Positions 45,684 through 55,560 of a stretch of 64,000 nucleotides of DNA are shown here, one piece after another (the first letter of the stretch is position 1; every line of letters starts with the position of its first letter). Position numbers and translations under genes: made by a program. This DNA comes from DASUNP01 sp035249305 (GTDB lineage: Bacteria; Acidobacteriota; Blastocatellia; UBA7656): the NCBI GenBank assembly GCA_035249305.1, contig DATFGQ010000114.1:39018-103017 (forward strand), read 5' to 3'. Under the pieces are notes generated by a model. The model saw only the letters and a program-made list of their open reading frames with translations. It did not search any database and had not been told where the DNA came from.

Positions 45684-46640
45684 CTATGGGTACCGCACTA
45701 CCGCCGGTCCAGACTCTGGCAGCGGGATGAATTCACTCTCATCCGGCACGGGTGCAAAACGGCCTGACTTCCAATCTTCCTTCGCCTGCTCAATGCGCTC
45801 ACGTGAGCTTGATACAAAGTTCCACCAGATGTGGCGCGGGCCATCCATTGGCTCGCCGCCGAGCAGCATGAATCGGGCGGTTGCTAATCCTGTGGCGCGC
45901 AGCGAGACCGCCGCGCCCGGCTTCAGGACGAGGAGTTGCCCCTCACCGAAGCTTTCGCCATCCGGGACAACAACGACGGACCCTTCTACGATATAGACGG
46001 CTCTCTCCTCATACTCCGTGGGCATGGGAATCACGGCGTCACCTTTGAGCGTAACATCCGCGTAGAACATATCCGAGAGGGTTTCGACGTGCGACCGCGA
46101 GCCATAGAGGGCTCCCGCGATGAGGCGCACCCGCTTGCCCTCACCTTCTATGACCGGCAGATCATTCGCTTCGTGATGCCTGAAGCTGGGGTTGGCTTCC
46201 TCGTTGCGCTCGGGGAGCGCGACCCAGGACTGAATGCCGAAGAGATTAGAATCGGCCCGTCGCATTTCGGGCGGAGTACGCTCTGAATGCGCGATGCCGC
46301 TGCCTGCCGTCATCCAGTTGACCTCGCCGGGGCGGATCGGCTGCACATTGCCGAGGCTGTCGCGGTGAAGGAGCTCGCCCTCAAATAGATAAGTCACTGT
46401 GGCGAGACCTATGTGCGGGTGCGGAGCCACATCCAGCCCGCTCCCGCTTCGCAGCACCTCCGGCCCCATCTGATCTAAAAAGATAAATGGGCCGACCATT
46501 CGTCGCTTGGCGGATGGCAGCGCACGCCGGACCTTGAAGCCGCCCACGAGATCCCGTGTGCGGGTGATGATGATTGTTTCAAGTGACGTAACTTTCTCTG
46601 CTTCGGTCAAAGGGGCTTTCGTCTCATCATCTTCAAACAT
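45684..46640 (-). CDS. pirin family protein
   Basis: I place the start at the ATG of MFEDDETKAPLTEAEK, 43 bases after fdnI ends; longer frames to 46748 or 46811 overlap fdnI or lack a site. Pirin marks: RTRDLVGGFKVRRALPS, FIFLDQMGP, APHPHIGLATVTYLFEGELLHRDSLGN and GSGIAHSE, giving the His-His-His/Glu iron site, plus LFGIQSWVALP. Pirins are cupin-fold iron proteins; some act as quercetinases, others in regulation. It follows the formate dehydrogenase operon and may be cotranscribed, but no link in function is known. Confidence 0.88.
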   Translation of the reverse strand: MFEDDETKAPLTEAEKVTSLETIIITRTRDLVGGFKVRRALPSAKRRMVGPFIFLDQMGPEVLRSGSGLDVAPHPHIGLATVTYLFEGELLHRDSLGNVQPIRPGEVNWMTAGSGIAHSERTPPEMRRADSNLFGIQSWVALPERNEEANPSFRHHEANDLPVIEGEGKRVRLIAGALYGSRSHVETLSDMFYADVTLKGDAVIPMPTEYEERAVYIVEGSVVVVPDGESFGEGQLLVLKPGAAVSLRATGLATARFMLLGGEPMDGPRHIWWNFVSSSRERIEQAKEDWKSGRFAPVPDESEFIPLPESGPAVVRYP

Positions 46641-46683
46641 GCTGTCCACATTTACCCCATCTTCGATCTGGTATCGAATGAGG

Positions 46684-47499
46684 TCAGGGTTGAGGCTTCG
46701 TCTGCCCGGCTTCAGGCCCCTGCCCGTCGGAAGCCGTCTCGCCTGCATCGTCTTCTCTCGCGCGGCGCTTCTGTTGCCGCTCAACCGCGCGCCTGTAATC
46801 CTCGCGCGCATCGCGGCCCGTCACCTCCGAATACCATGCCGGGTGGTGTGTCCACGCCCAGGCGCGCGTCACCACGCCGCGCGTCATCGACCGCAGCGTG
46901 CCAGGCTGCCCGACCGTGCTCAGGTATATGTGAATCCATATCCCGAACAGCATGATGAGCGCCGATACGTCGTGCAGCACATAACTGATTGCCACAAGGA
47001 CGCGGCCGAACACCTCGGGGAACCACATGAAGACTCCGGTAATTAGAAGCACGCCCGCCCCGAAGACGATCTCCCAGAATTGCAGCTTCTGGCCGCCGTT
47101 GAAAAAGCCCACGTACTCCGGCTCAACCGCCTCCTCACCTTTGACATACTCAGGCAGACGCCGCACCCATTTGCGGTCGGCGTCGGTCCACCTCATCGGC
47201 GAGAGCCAGTTCAAGAACTGAAAGAAGTACGCGACGACGAAGAACAGACCGAACCAGGGGTGAAGCAGTCGGGTCATAGCCCCTCCGCCGAATAGCGGCG
47301 CGAGCCACCTGAACAGCCAGGGCGAGTAGATCGCCAGCCCCGACAGCAGCGCGAGAAAGAAGAAGATCGCCACCGTCCAGTGCAGGAAGCGCGTGTAGAC
47401 GGGGTGGCGCAAAAGCTCGCCTTCGCGGACCGTCGTGCGACCGAACTTCCCGAACTCGCGCCGCGCCTTCTCGTCGAACTGCTCGACCGATGTCGTCAT
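46684..47499 (-). CDS. fdnI: formate dehydrogenase gamma subunit (cytochrome b556)
   Basis: A 271-residue membrane protein with four helices. Heme-ligand histidines sit in RFLHWTVAIFFFLALLSG, LHPWFGLFFVVAYF and SYVLHDVSALIMLFGIWIHIYLS. This is the Ni/Fe-hydrogenase and FdnI type of diheme cytochrome b that passes electrons from the Fe-S subunit to quinone. The N-terminal tail before helix 1 is extended, and the C-terminus is charged. It overlaps fdnH by four bases. Confidence 0.92.
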   Translation of the reverse strand: MTTSVEQFDEKARREFGKFGRTTVREGELLRHPVYTRFLHWTVAIFFFLALLSGLAIYSPWLFRWLAPLFGGGAMTRLLHPWFGLFFVVAYFFQFLNWLSPMRWTDADRKWVRRLPEYVKGEEAVEPEYVGFFNGGQKLQFWEIVFGAGVLLITGVFMWFPEVFGRVLVAISYVLHDVSALIMLFGIWIHIYLSTVGQPGTLRSMTRGVVTRAWAWTHHPAWYSEVTGRDAREDYRRAVERQQKRRAREDDAGETASDGQGPEAGQTKPQP

Positions 47500-48395
47500 A
47501 AGTCCTCCTCTCTCGCGGGCGGCTCGGGCTGTGGCAGCTTCGGTCCTCTGAAGATGTAATGGAAGAAGACGGCGAGTAGGCCCATCAGCGCCATCGCGAG
47601 CGCTATCGGCTTGGCGACGTACTTCCAGAAGGTGTAGCTCACAGGTATTTGCGGGTCCGCGGGCAGACCGCCGTAGAGCTCAGGCCGTGTGATGTCGTGC
47701 AGTACGTAGATGACGTGTGTGCCCCCGATCGATTGCGGGTCGTAGACTCCCGCATTTGGAAATGGGAAGAGAGAATCCTCGCGCAGTTGTGCGGCGCGCG
47801 CGTCGGCAAGCTGAACCATTTCTTGCTTCGTCCCGAAGTGGAGGCACCCCGTCGGGCAGGCTTTGATGCACGCAGGCTCAAGCCCCGCGCCGACGCGGTC
47901 CGAGCAGAGCGTGCACTTGTAGACTTTCTTGGTTATCTGATTGAATTTCGGAATGTCGAACGGGCAGCCCGAGACGCAGTACTGACAGCCGATGCAGTTC
48001 TCCTGCTGGAAGTCAACGATGCCGTTCGTGTACTGGACTATCGCGCCATCGGCCGGGCACGCGCGCAAGCATCCGGGGTCGGCGCAGTGCATGCACTGGT
48101 CTTTGCGCATGAGCCACATAAGGCTTCCGTCGTCGCGCTGGTGCTCTGCGAATTTGATGAGGTTGTAGTAGTTCCACTCCGTCTGGGGCATAGTCTGATA
48201 GGTGTTGTCGAAGACGGTCTCGCGGAACGGGTGATCGTTCCACTCGACGCAGGCCACCTCGCAGGCTTTACACCCGATGCAGGTCGTGACGTCGACAAGC
48301 TTGGCCACTTGTAGCTCGCGCTTGGCTCCGCGACCAGGAACGGGGCCGGGGTGGGCCGAGATTGCCTTGATCTCAAGCGTTCTTTCTATGTCCAT
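47496..48395 (-). CDS. fdnH: formate dehydrogenase beta subunit, 4Fe-4S ferredoxin type
   Basis: The 299 residues carry four 4Fe-4S motifs: CIGCKACEVACVEWND, CMHCADPGCLRACPADGA, CIGCQYCVSGCPFDIP and CTLCSDRVGAGLEPACIKACPTG. One C-terminal membrane helix (about 262-285, YVAKPIALAMALMGLLAVFF) anchors it next to the cytochrome subunit. This is the FdnH/FdoH layout. It lies 13 bases after fdnG and overlaps fdnI by ATGA-type coupling. Confidence 0.94.
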   Translation of the reverse strand: MDIERTLEIKAISAHPGPVPGRGAKRELQVAKLVDVTTCIGCKACEVACVEWNDHPFRETVFDNTYQTMPQTEWNYYNLIKFAEHQRDDGSLMWLMRKDQCMHCADPGCLRACPADGAIVQYTNGIVDFQQENCIGCQYCVSGCPFDIPKFNQITKKVYKCTLCSDRVGAGLEPACIKACPTGCLHFGTKQEMVQLADARAAQLREDSLFPFPNAGVYDPQSIGGTHVIYVLHDITRPELYGGLPADPQIPVSYTFWKYVAKPIALAMALMGLLAVFFHYIFRGPKLPQPEPPAREEDL

Positions 48396-48408
48396 ACGCG
48401 TGCCTCAC

Positions 48409-51400
48409 CTAAGCCCTCTCTATCTTCACAAGGAAGCCTTTGTATTCGGGCGTGTAAGCGTTCGGGTCCATCACAGTCGGAGAGAGCATGTTGGTCGGGT
48501 TGAGCGATGTCTTACCCTCGTCTTCGGCTATGCCGCGATAGCCCCAGTGAATCGGTATGCCGATCTGATACGTCTTTTTGCCATCGATGATCATCGGCTT
48601 AATCCGCCGTGTGACCATCGCCTTCGCGACGTAGCTGGCGCGCGCGCTGGTCACGCGGACCTTTTCACCGCCCCTGATGCCCATCTCGTCTGCTAGCTCG
48701 GCCGGCACCTCTACGAACGGCTCGGGCACGAGCTGCACGATCATCGGGTTATTCTTGGTCCAGTAGTGGTAGTGCTCCGTCAGCCTGTAGGTCGTGCATA
48801 CCACATTGAATCCCTGGTCGGGAGTGCCGTACTTGTCTAGATCAGTTTTGAATCTCTGCACGACAGGGTTGTTCGAGTGATCGGGGTGCAGCGGGTTTGC
48901 TATCGGGCTTTCAATCGGCTCGTAGTGTTCGGGGAATGGCCCTTCGGCGAACGCGGCGAGCGGAGCGAATATGCGGCCCACGCCTTCGGGGTTCATGATG
49001 AACGGCCCCATTTGATCGCCGGGCGGAGAATCGACCTTGAAGTCGGGCACGTCGTTGCCCACCCAACGCCCGGCCGTCTCATTCCACCAGACCTGCTTGC
49101 GCTCGGCGTCCCACGGCTTGCCTGACGGATCGCACGACGCGCGGTTGTACATCACGCGGCGATTGGCGGGCCACGACCACGCCCAGTTCGGATAGATGCC
49201 CAGCCCTGATGGGTCATCAGTCCCTCTGCGTTGTAGCTGCGCGCCCGCCTCCGTCCACGACCCGCTGTAGAGCCAGTTGCCGCACAGCGTCGTGCCGTCG
49301 TCCTTTAGCCATGCGAAGCCGGGGAGCTGCTGCCCCGCCTTCACCGTTACGCCCGGCTGTTTTTCATCGGTCAGGTCCGCGAGCGCACGGCCATTGATCT
49401 CTTTCGCCACTTCGGCGAGCGGAGGATTCAGCGGGTCCGAGTAAGACCAGCTTGCGTTGATGATCGCGTCGGGGAACTTGCCGCCCTCCTTCTGATAAAG
49501 TTCTCGCACCTTCAAAAAGATTCGCGCCAGTATCTCTTGATCAACTTTCGCCCGCCCCGGAGGCGGCAGCGCCACGTACTTCCATTGCAGCCATCGGGCC
49601 GAGTTGACGAACGTGCCGTCCTTTTCGGCGAACCCCGCGCCGGGCAGGCGGTAGACCGCCGTCTTGATATTCTTCATCTCGTCGGTCGTGATGCCCGGCG
49701 AGCGCCAGAACTCGCTCGTCTCGTCAGGGAAGAGCTCGCAGACGACGAGCCAGTCGGCCCGCTTCAGCGCCTCGATGTTCTTCTGCGAGTTAGGGCCTAT
49801 CATCACGCCGTTCATCCCGAACGCGATATGGCCCTTCACTTCGCCTTTGTACATACGGTCCCACATCTCCACCCACGAATAGCGCCGGTCTATCTTCGGC
49901 AGGTGGTGGAAGGCGAAATCGTTCTCCCTCTTCGCCGCGTCGCCGAACATGGCCTTCAGGTACGAGACCATGAATTTGGGAGTGTTCGACCAGTAGTTGT
50001 ACGAGTCCCACTCCGGGGGCTTCGAAGAGGTAGGGGTTGTGCGTTTAAGGTAGGTCGCGAGGTCAGTATCGGTCGGGTTCGGCATCTTCAGGTAACCGGG
50101 GAATATGTCGAAGACGCCGCCCATGTCGGTCGCGCCCTGGATGTTCGAATGTCCGCGAAGGGCGTTGACGCCGCCGCCCGCGCGGCCGACATTCCCGAGC
50201 AGCAGTTGAAGCATCGCCGCCGTGCGTATGATCTGTGTGCCGAAGGTGTGCTGGGTCCATCCGACGGCGTAGATGATCGTGGCGGCCTTCTTCATATCGC
50301 CATCCTTGCGGACAGAGGTGAAGAGGTCTGCGGCCCTGAGGAACTGATCTTTCGGTATGCCCGTGATGCGCTCGACCATCTCGGGCGTGTAGCGCGAGTA
50401 ATTCTGCTTTAACAATTGGAAGACCGAACGCGGGTGTTGCAAAGACATATCGTAAGCGACGTTGGGAGGGAGCATCGGCGGGGGGTTGGGTCCGCCCTGC
50501 CCCGATGCGCCGGGTCCTCCGGCCGCCTGATGCCCGCCGCCCAGCGGCCCCTGACCGCCGCCGGACGTCTCTTTCGACGCGCCCGCGGGCTGACGCGCGC
50601 CTGCTCGGGAAGCTCCGCGCTTTTGCTCGAAGCTGCTTTGGACTTGTTGGCCTGTGGAGTGTTGCTCGCCCGTCGCGTGGGCCGAAGCCTGCCCTTCATG
50701 GGACCCGGAACCGGCTCCAGGAGCCGGTTGCGCGCCAGCACCGGCCGGGGTCATATTGCCGCCTTCCTGGTAGTTCCAGGTTGCTTTATCGTAAGCCTGC
50801 GTTGCCGCGTCAAAGCCTGAGAAGAGGCCGTCTTCGGGCAGCTTGAACCCTTCTTTGATAATGAAGGCGGCGTTTGTGAAATACTTGATGTAATCCCAGG
50901 CGATGCGGTTGTTCTGGATGGCGTAGTTTATCAGGCCGCCCAGGAAGGCTATGTCTGCCCCCGCGCGTATCTGCAAGAAAAGATCTGCGACCGCGGCTGT
51001 GCGCGTGAAGCGCGGGTCGACGACGATCATCTTCGCGTTGCGCGTCCTCTTCGCCTCAACGGGCCACTTGAAACCGCACGGGTGGTTCTCGGCCGGGTTG
51101 CCGCCCATGATCAACATCATGTCGGTGTTCTTGATGTCGATCCAGCCGTTGGTCATCGCGCCGCGCCCGAATGTTGGTCCCAAACTTGAGACCGTCGGGC
51201 CATGTCAAACACGGGCCTGCGTTTCGAAGTAGACCACCCCGAGGCTGCGCATTGCTTTGACGGCCAGGTAATTGAACTCGTTCGTGTCCGTGCAGCCGCC
51301 GGCCCACGCTATGCCTTCGCAGCGATTCACTGTTAGCCCTTGAGCGTCACGCTCGACGAAGGTCTCGTCGCGCGTCTTCTTGATCAGCCGCGCGATCTCA

Positions 51401-51786
51401 TTGACGGCGTCGTCCCAGGAGATGTCCTCCCAGCGGTCCGAGCCGGGCCGCCGCACCTGCGGCTTCGTCAGCCGCCGCTCGTTGAAGATGTCCTGTTCCA
51501 GCGACGCTCCTTTGGGACAGAGCGTGCCGCGATTGATCGGGTGATCGGGGTCGCCTTCGACGTGGACGACCTGCGGCGTCGCGTTCTTGCTCTTATCGCT
51601 GAGCGTATGAATGATCACGCCACAACTGACCGAGCAGTATGGGCAGGTCGAGCGCGTCTCGGAGGTGCGCTCTATCTTGAGCGCCTGCGTCTGCGCGTAT
51701 ACCGGCGCGAGATTGAACCCGAAGGCTGACAGCCCGACGCCTCCGGCGAGGCTCGCCTTGATGAAAGTTCTCCTTGAGACTTCCAT
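48409..51786 (-). CDS. fdnG: formate dehydrogenase alpha subunit, selenocysteine-containing
   Basis: The catalytic Mo/W-bisMGD subunit of the exported formate dehydrogenase. It starts with a Tat signal (SRRTFIKASLAGG), then a 4Fe-4S motif (C48, C51, C55, C90). Codon 194 is TGA (51207-51205), flanked by ETQARV and HGPTVSSLGPTFGRGAMTN, exactly the FdnG Sec site; readthrough gives 1,125 residues. Automated callers would split the gene here. A SECIS-like hairpin follows. Residues about 342-441 form a Gly/Ala/Gln/Pro-rich low-complexity insert absent from classical FdnG. The operon order is fdhE, fdnG, fdnH, fdnI. Confidence 0.95.
51176..51193 (-). promoter_or_regulatory. SECIS-like hairpin in fdnG
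   Basis: On the minus strand GGTCTC (51193-51188) pairs with GGGACC (51181-51176), with one U-G pair, around the loop AAGTTT. The loop begins 17 bases after the UGA. Position matches the E. coli fdhF and fdnG SECIS elements, whose loops also contain G-U. Confidence 0.7.
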
Positions 51787-51986
51787 AAAGTCCTCCGTTT
51801 ATCGAATGTTTCCTGAAAGCTGTGAGGCGATACGAATCGTATCTAGGCAGTTGACCCGGCGAGTAGAAATTCAGGACTGTGGCTGTGTCGAACACAGCTT
51901 TGTCTCCCTCGTAGGGAAAGCGTCCGAATCCCTAAAGAACTATCTTAAACCATAGTATGCGCTTGTGGCTTAGAGTGTCAACGCGG

Positions 51987-52775
51987 TTACAGGCCGACCA
52001 GGTTGAGCTCTATCTTTGTGTAGCCGCGCTCACGCGCCCACAGATCGAGCGGGGCCGCGGCGACTTCGTCGACGAGCGGCGCAGCAAAGCCGAGCCTTGT
52101 GAGGTCAATACCCTTGATGTAATGCAAGCAGGTGTCGCAGGCTTCGACGCGGACATGGTCGTACTCAGGCGTATGAAAGTATCCGAGCTTGGCGGGGCGC
52201 TCTTCCCCGCAACCGGCGCAAACGACGCGCCTGAAAGGCCACTCCGACAGGCAGGTCGAGCATAGGAGACTGCGGCCTCCGGCCTCGGACGAAGGCTCCT
52301 GATTCTTGAGCAGCGAAAGTTGAGGTTTGCCCGCGCAGAAGGGGCAAAGGTTCTCGCCGCCAGCCAGATTCCTATCGGCAGGCTTTCGGCCTAACTCGGC
52401 GAGCAGCCTGGCGTAGGGCTGCAAGAAGGCTTTGGCGAAGAATTGATCGCCGGATGGCGAGCGCCAGTATTGAATAAGCATCTCGTCTATCTCGGCCCCG
52501 CTCGATTGCAAGAGGCGGCGCGCCTCATCGGCGAGCAGCGCCGGCCCACTCGCCTCGACAGCCTCAACCAGTGCAGAGACGCTCGGCCGCATCAATTTAA
52601 GGTCCTGCTCAAGCGAGCCTGAAGGAATCCATGCTTTATGATTGCGAAGGGATTCATAAACTTGCCTCTGAGCGCGGAGCAGGATCGCGTAGAACGTCAG
52701 CAACTCCGAGCTGCCGCCTCCTAGTGAGGCAAGCTCTTCGGCGCGCCGTATGAGCGTGTCCCAAGATGCTTTCAT
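51987..52775 (-). CDS. fdhE: formate dehydrogenase accessory protein FdhE
   Basis: The 262-residue protein has FdhE's rubredoxin-like cysteine pairs: CPFCAGKPQLS, CSTCLSEWPF, CAGCGEE and CDTCLHYIKGIDL, with YFHTPEYDHVRVEACDTC highly typical. FdhE is a cytosolic protein needed for assembly of respiratory formate dehydrogenases before Tat export. It is the first gene of the unit, 200 bases before fdnG; that gap holds no gene and may contain a second promoter. Confidence 0.92.
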   Translation of the reverse strand: MKASWDTLIRRAEELASLGGGSSELLTFYAILLRAQRQVYESLRNHKAWIPSGSLEQDLKLMRPSVSALVEAVEASGPALLADEARRLLQSSGAEIDEMLIQYWRSPSGDQFFAKAFLQPYARLLAELGRKPADRNLAGGENLCPFCAGKPQLSLLKNQEPSSEAGGRSLLCSTCLSEWPFRRVVCAGCGEERPAKLGYFHTPEYDHVRVEACDTCLHYIKGIDLTRLGFAAPLVDEVAAAPLDLWARERGYTKIELNLVGL

Positions 52776-52815
52776 GGCAAGTCTGAGCTTCCGACTCTCA
52801 ATCGTGCTGTACGCG

Positions 52816-54000
52816 CTACCTTCGACCAGCTTTCATATTCAGCGAGTTGAGATAGAGCATACTCGGCGCGTCGGAGCGCGCGGCGACGATGTCGGGCGAG
52901 CCATCTCCATTGACATCGCCAAGCGCGAGACCATAGACGGTGCCCTTCCCGTCTCCGAAACGGATGCGGGTGAACCTCCGGCCCGTCCCATCGTTGATGA
53001 GAACTGCTCCTGGCGCTTGGTTGTTACCTAAGGCGATGTCCGCATCGCCGTCGCCGTTCAGGTCGGCGATGGCGATCGAATACGTGGTGTCGGCCTTTTC
53101 GGCGATTGGCATCGGATCGGAGAATTTCATGCCGCCCAGATTGAAATAGACGGAAGCGCCGCCGCGCGCCTGGTCACCGATGACGATGTCCAGTTTTCCA
53201 TCCCCGTTGAGATCGCCCAGCGCGATAGCACGAGTCTCGGCGTTGGCGGGACCGAATGGATGTTTCTCGGCGAACGCGCCTTTGCCATCGTTGACATAAA
53301 TATAGCTCTGGCCGCCATCACGGTTGGGAACGACTAAATCCGGCGCGCCATCGCCGTTAATGTCCCCGGCGGCGATTGTCGTAGCGGATTCGATCGAGAA
53401 TGCGCGGCACGACGGGAAATGCCCGCGCCCATCGTTCAGACAAAAGTAGTTCGCGCCAGGCTTATCCTCACTTCTATTGGCCACCACGATGTCGGGACGG
53501 CCATCGCCATTGAGGTCCGCCATAGTGACATTGCGCATAGGCCAGCGCGCATCCCCGAATGCGCCCGCGAAGGTGAAGCTACCCTTTCCGTCGTTGAAGT
53601 AAATGACCTTCTCGTCCGGAGCGTCATTCCCGACGACGAGGTCGAGGTCGCCATCACCATCCAGGTCAGCGAGAGCCGCGCTGTAAGTCCGGTCTGCCCG
53701 GCCGCTGAGATTGTGCCTCCGGTTGAAGTGTCCCTTCCCATCGTTTAAGAGAACGAGATCAACTAACGGCCAATGGCGCCCCTTAGCCAATACAAGGTCA
53801 AGATAACCATCGCCGTTGAGATCACCGAGACTCGCATTGGCAGTTGTCTCCGCCTTGTTCTCAAGAGGAACAACCCGGTTAAAGTTGGGAATCCTCGGAC
53901 TCGGACTTGCGCCCTCGGTAAACGCGAGGGATGCAATCATAAGAAGGGCTTTGAATAGTATCATCTGATTCACGATGCAAGGCTTCGTTATTGCGCTCAT
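52816..54000 (-). CDS. secreted FG-GAP/VCBS repeat protein
   Basis: A 394-residue protein with a signal-like N-terminus; the start may be 54000 or Met-13 at 53964 (MILFKALLMIASLAFTEG). The body is at least six repeats of DxNGDGxxDLVxxN type (DLNGDGYLDLVLAKG, DLDGDGDLDLVVGND, DINGDGAPDLVVPNR), each with calcium-binding Asp/Asn. This makes a seven-bladed FG-GAP propeller as in integrin alpha chains. Such proteins in bacteria are exported and bind or recognise surfaces. There is no attachment motif. It lies upstream of fdhE without clear functional relation. Confidence 0.88.
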   Translation of the reverse strand: MSAITKPCIVNQMILFKALLMIASLAFTEGASPSPRIPNFNRVVPLENKAETTANASLGDLNGDGYLDLVLAKGRHWPLVDLVLLNDGKGHFNRRHNLSGRADRTYSAALADLDGDGDLDLVVGNDAPDEKVIYFNDGKGSFTFAGAFGDARWPMRNVTMADLNGDGRPDIVVANRSEDKPGANYFCLNDGRGHFPSCRAFSIESATTIAAGDINGDGAPDLVVPNRDGGQSYIYVNDGKGAFAEKHPFGPANAETRAIALGDLNGDGKLDIVIGDQARGGASVYFNLGGMKFSDPMPIAEKADTTYSIAIADLNGDGDADIALGNNQAPGAVLINDGTGRRFTRIRFGDGKGTVYGLALGDVNGDGSPDIVAARSDAPSMLYLNSLNMKAGRR

Positions 54001-54060
54001 AATAGATTATGCATTCAGCGCGTCATTACTCAAGCGGAGTGTTGAGAGGGCGTATGAAAA

Positions 54061-54288
54061 GTCCCCGAAGGGAACGCATTTCAATAGGAAGCCTCGAAGA
54101 GGCGTAATTCAATAAGCCCCAAAGGGGCAACGATTCAATAGCCCGGCGCATCGCGCCGGGTAAGCCGTCACACAACGAGAAGCCCTGAAAGGGCGATATA
54201 ACTATCGCGCCCTTTCAGGGCTTGTCGTAATGACGCCACTTTTCCAGGGGCGGTGCCCCTGGCTATTGAATCATGCCCTTTCAGGGCT
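54061..54288. repeat. array of eight short hairpins with three-base loops
   Basis: Successive stems are GTCCCC/GGGAAC (imperfect), GCCTC-GAA-GAGGC, GCCCC-AAA-GGGGC, CCCGGCGC-ATC-GCGCCGGG, GCCCT-GAA-AGGGC, GCCCT-TTC-AGGGC, CCAGGGGC-GGT-GCCCCTGG and GCCCT-TTC-AGGGC. ATTCAATA-like linkers separate several of them. Stems differ while the architecture is kept. The surrounding stretch 54001-54715 has no confident gene apart from a possible 40-codon frame at 54328-54450. Confidence 0.85.
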
Positions 54289-54327
54289 TTCCTTGTTCAA
54301 TGCTCGCCGGTCAGCTTAAGGCGCACG

Positions 54328-54450
54328 CTACGAGGTGGGCCAGGTCGCTATCGCCTTACGAATTGCGGCCCGGAATGGCTCGCCGAGGAAGAGCGCGTAT
54401 GCGGCGTCCTGCTTCGTCTTCCAGGTTGCGGTTATGTTTTCTCTCTTCAT
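54328..54450 (-). CDS. possible 40-residue small protein
   Basis: The ATG is preceded by AAGGAGAG at a six-base spacing, one of the better ribosome sites here. The frame encodes MKRENITATWKTKQDAAYAL and then LGEPFRAAIRKAI, ending TAG. No family is recognised. It may be a real microprotein or the leftover start of a gene in this decayed region. Confidence 0.35.
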   Translation of the reverse strand: MKRENITATWKTKQDAAYALFLGEPFRAAIRKAIATWPTS

Positions 54451-54715
54451 CACTCTCTCCTTCAGGTTTCATTCCGTTTGCTGACCTCTGTCAGCTCGAA
54501 GTTTGATTTAATAGAGGGCAGCTTTTTTCTGCCTTCACCCGGTTAATGCGAGAACTCCTCGACAATCCCCTCACTTCCAGAGCATTTTTTTGCAGCCCAT
54601 CTGCCGGACCAAAGAACCTTTAATGGTGTTATAATCAGCGCCTCCTGGTGGAAGTAAGGTTAATCTCAGTTACACGGGCTGAAGTGCGCGCCAGGTCAAT
54701 TGAGGTTACATTGCG

Positions 54716-55260
54716 ATGTCCTCAACGAGTGAAGTTACACAACTGCTGATAGATTGGAGCGAAGGCGACAAGGCTGCGCTCGATAAGCTGATCCCGTATG
54801 TCTATGACGAGCTGCGCCGCCTGGCCCGCAAGTGTCAGCCAAACCGGCCACAACATCGAGCGTCGCCCGTCAGGGGGGCGGAATCAAGCTGCACAAGAGA
54901 GGCGTGGCGGTCGCACTCGCGGCGCTATTGCCGGTCGCGGCCGTCGTCGTCGAGCTGCTCTTGCTTGCAGCACCCCGCAAAACTATAGACTCGATAGCCG
55001 TCATGCCTTTCGCCAATGCCGGCGGCGACCCGTACGCAGAGTACCTGCCCGACGGCGTGACTGAAAGCATAATCAATAGCCTGTCACGACTGCCGGGACT
55101 CAAGGTGATGGCGCGCGGCACCGTATTCACTTATAAGAACCGAGAGGTTGATCCCCGCAAGGTCGGTGATGAATTGAACGTCCGGGCAGTAGTCATGGGG
55201 AAGGTTTTGCAGCGGGGTCAGATGCTGACCGTCACGATCGAAGCAAAGCCAGAGAAGAAG
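54716..55260 (+). pseudogene. chimeric remnant: ECF sigma N-terminus joined to a kinase FlgO-like C-terminus
   Basis: The first 40 codons (TSEVTQLLIDWSEGDKAALDKLIPYVYDELRRLAR) are the start of a TIGR02999-type ECF sigma factor. In the next frame, from about 54850, comes the membrane segment and FlgO-like domain of acidobacterial serine/threonine kinases (IDSIAVMPFANAGGDPYAEYL, GVTESIINSLSRLPGLKVMARGTVF, VGDELNVRAVVMGKVLQRG). It stops abruptly at about 55257. Deletion between an ECF gene and its neighbouring kinase gene explains it. Confidence 0.75.
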
Positions 55261-55265
55261 CAGAC

Positions 55266-55560
55266 ACTATCAAACAACAGCTCAAAGCAGGCACGGAACC
55301 CTTCGAACATACGGGAACACTAGATGAGTACCTTGATCGCTGGCTTCGCACAGTCGAAAAGAGAGTAAGCCAGTCAACTCACGAGGATTACGCTTCCCTT
55401 CTCAAAAACTATATACGCCCGACTTTGGGAAGCAAGAAGCTCTCCTCAATAAAACCTTTGCGTATTCAAGAGACTGTTCTTGCGATACAGGAGAGAAACC
55501 TATCGCCGAGAACAGTCCGCTACGCCTATATCATCGCTGATGATTATAACGCAATCCGGT
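55266..55560 (+). pseudogene. tyrosine recombinase (integrase) core-binding fragment
   Basis: The frame reads TIKQQLKAGTEPFEHTGTL, then DEYLDRWLRTVEKRVSQSTHEDY and GSKKLSSIKPLRIQETVLAIQERNLSPRTVRY. This is the SAM-like N-terminal binding domain of phage-type integrases. The catalytic domain is absent. It is joined directly to the kinase remnant, so this is a deletion or insertion scar. Confidence 0.75.

Noticed and set aside
48409..51183. Separate 924-codon gene downstream of a short fdnG fragment
   Set aside because: Both frames are one fdnG gene joined by a selenocysteine UGA; the flanking residues match the known Sec site.
54061..54288. CRISPR array
   Set aside because: The stems differ from each other, spacing is irregular, and no identical direct repeats or cas genes are present.
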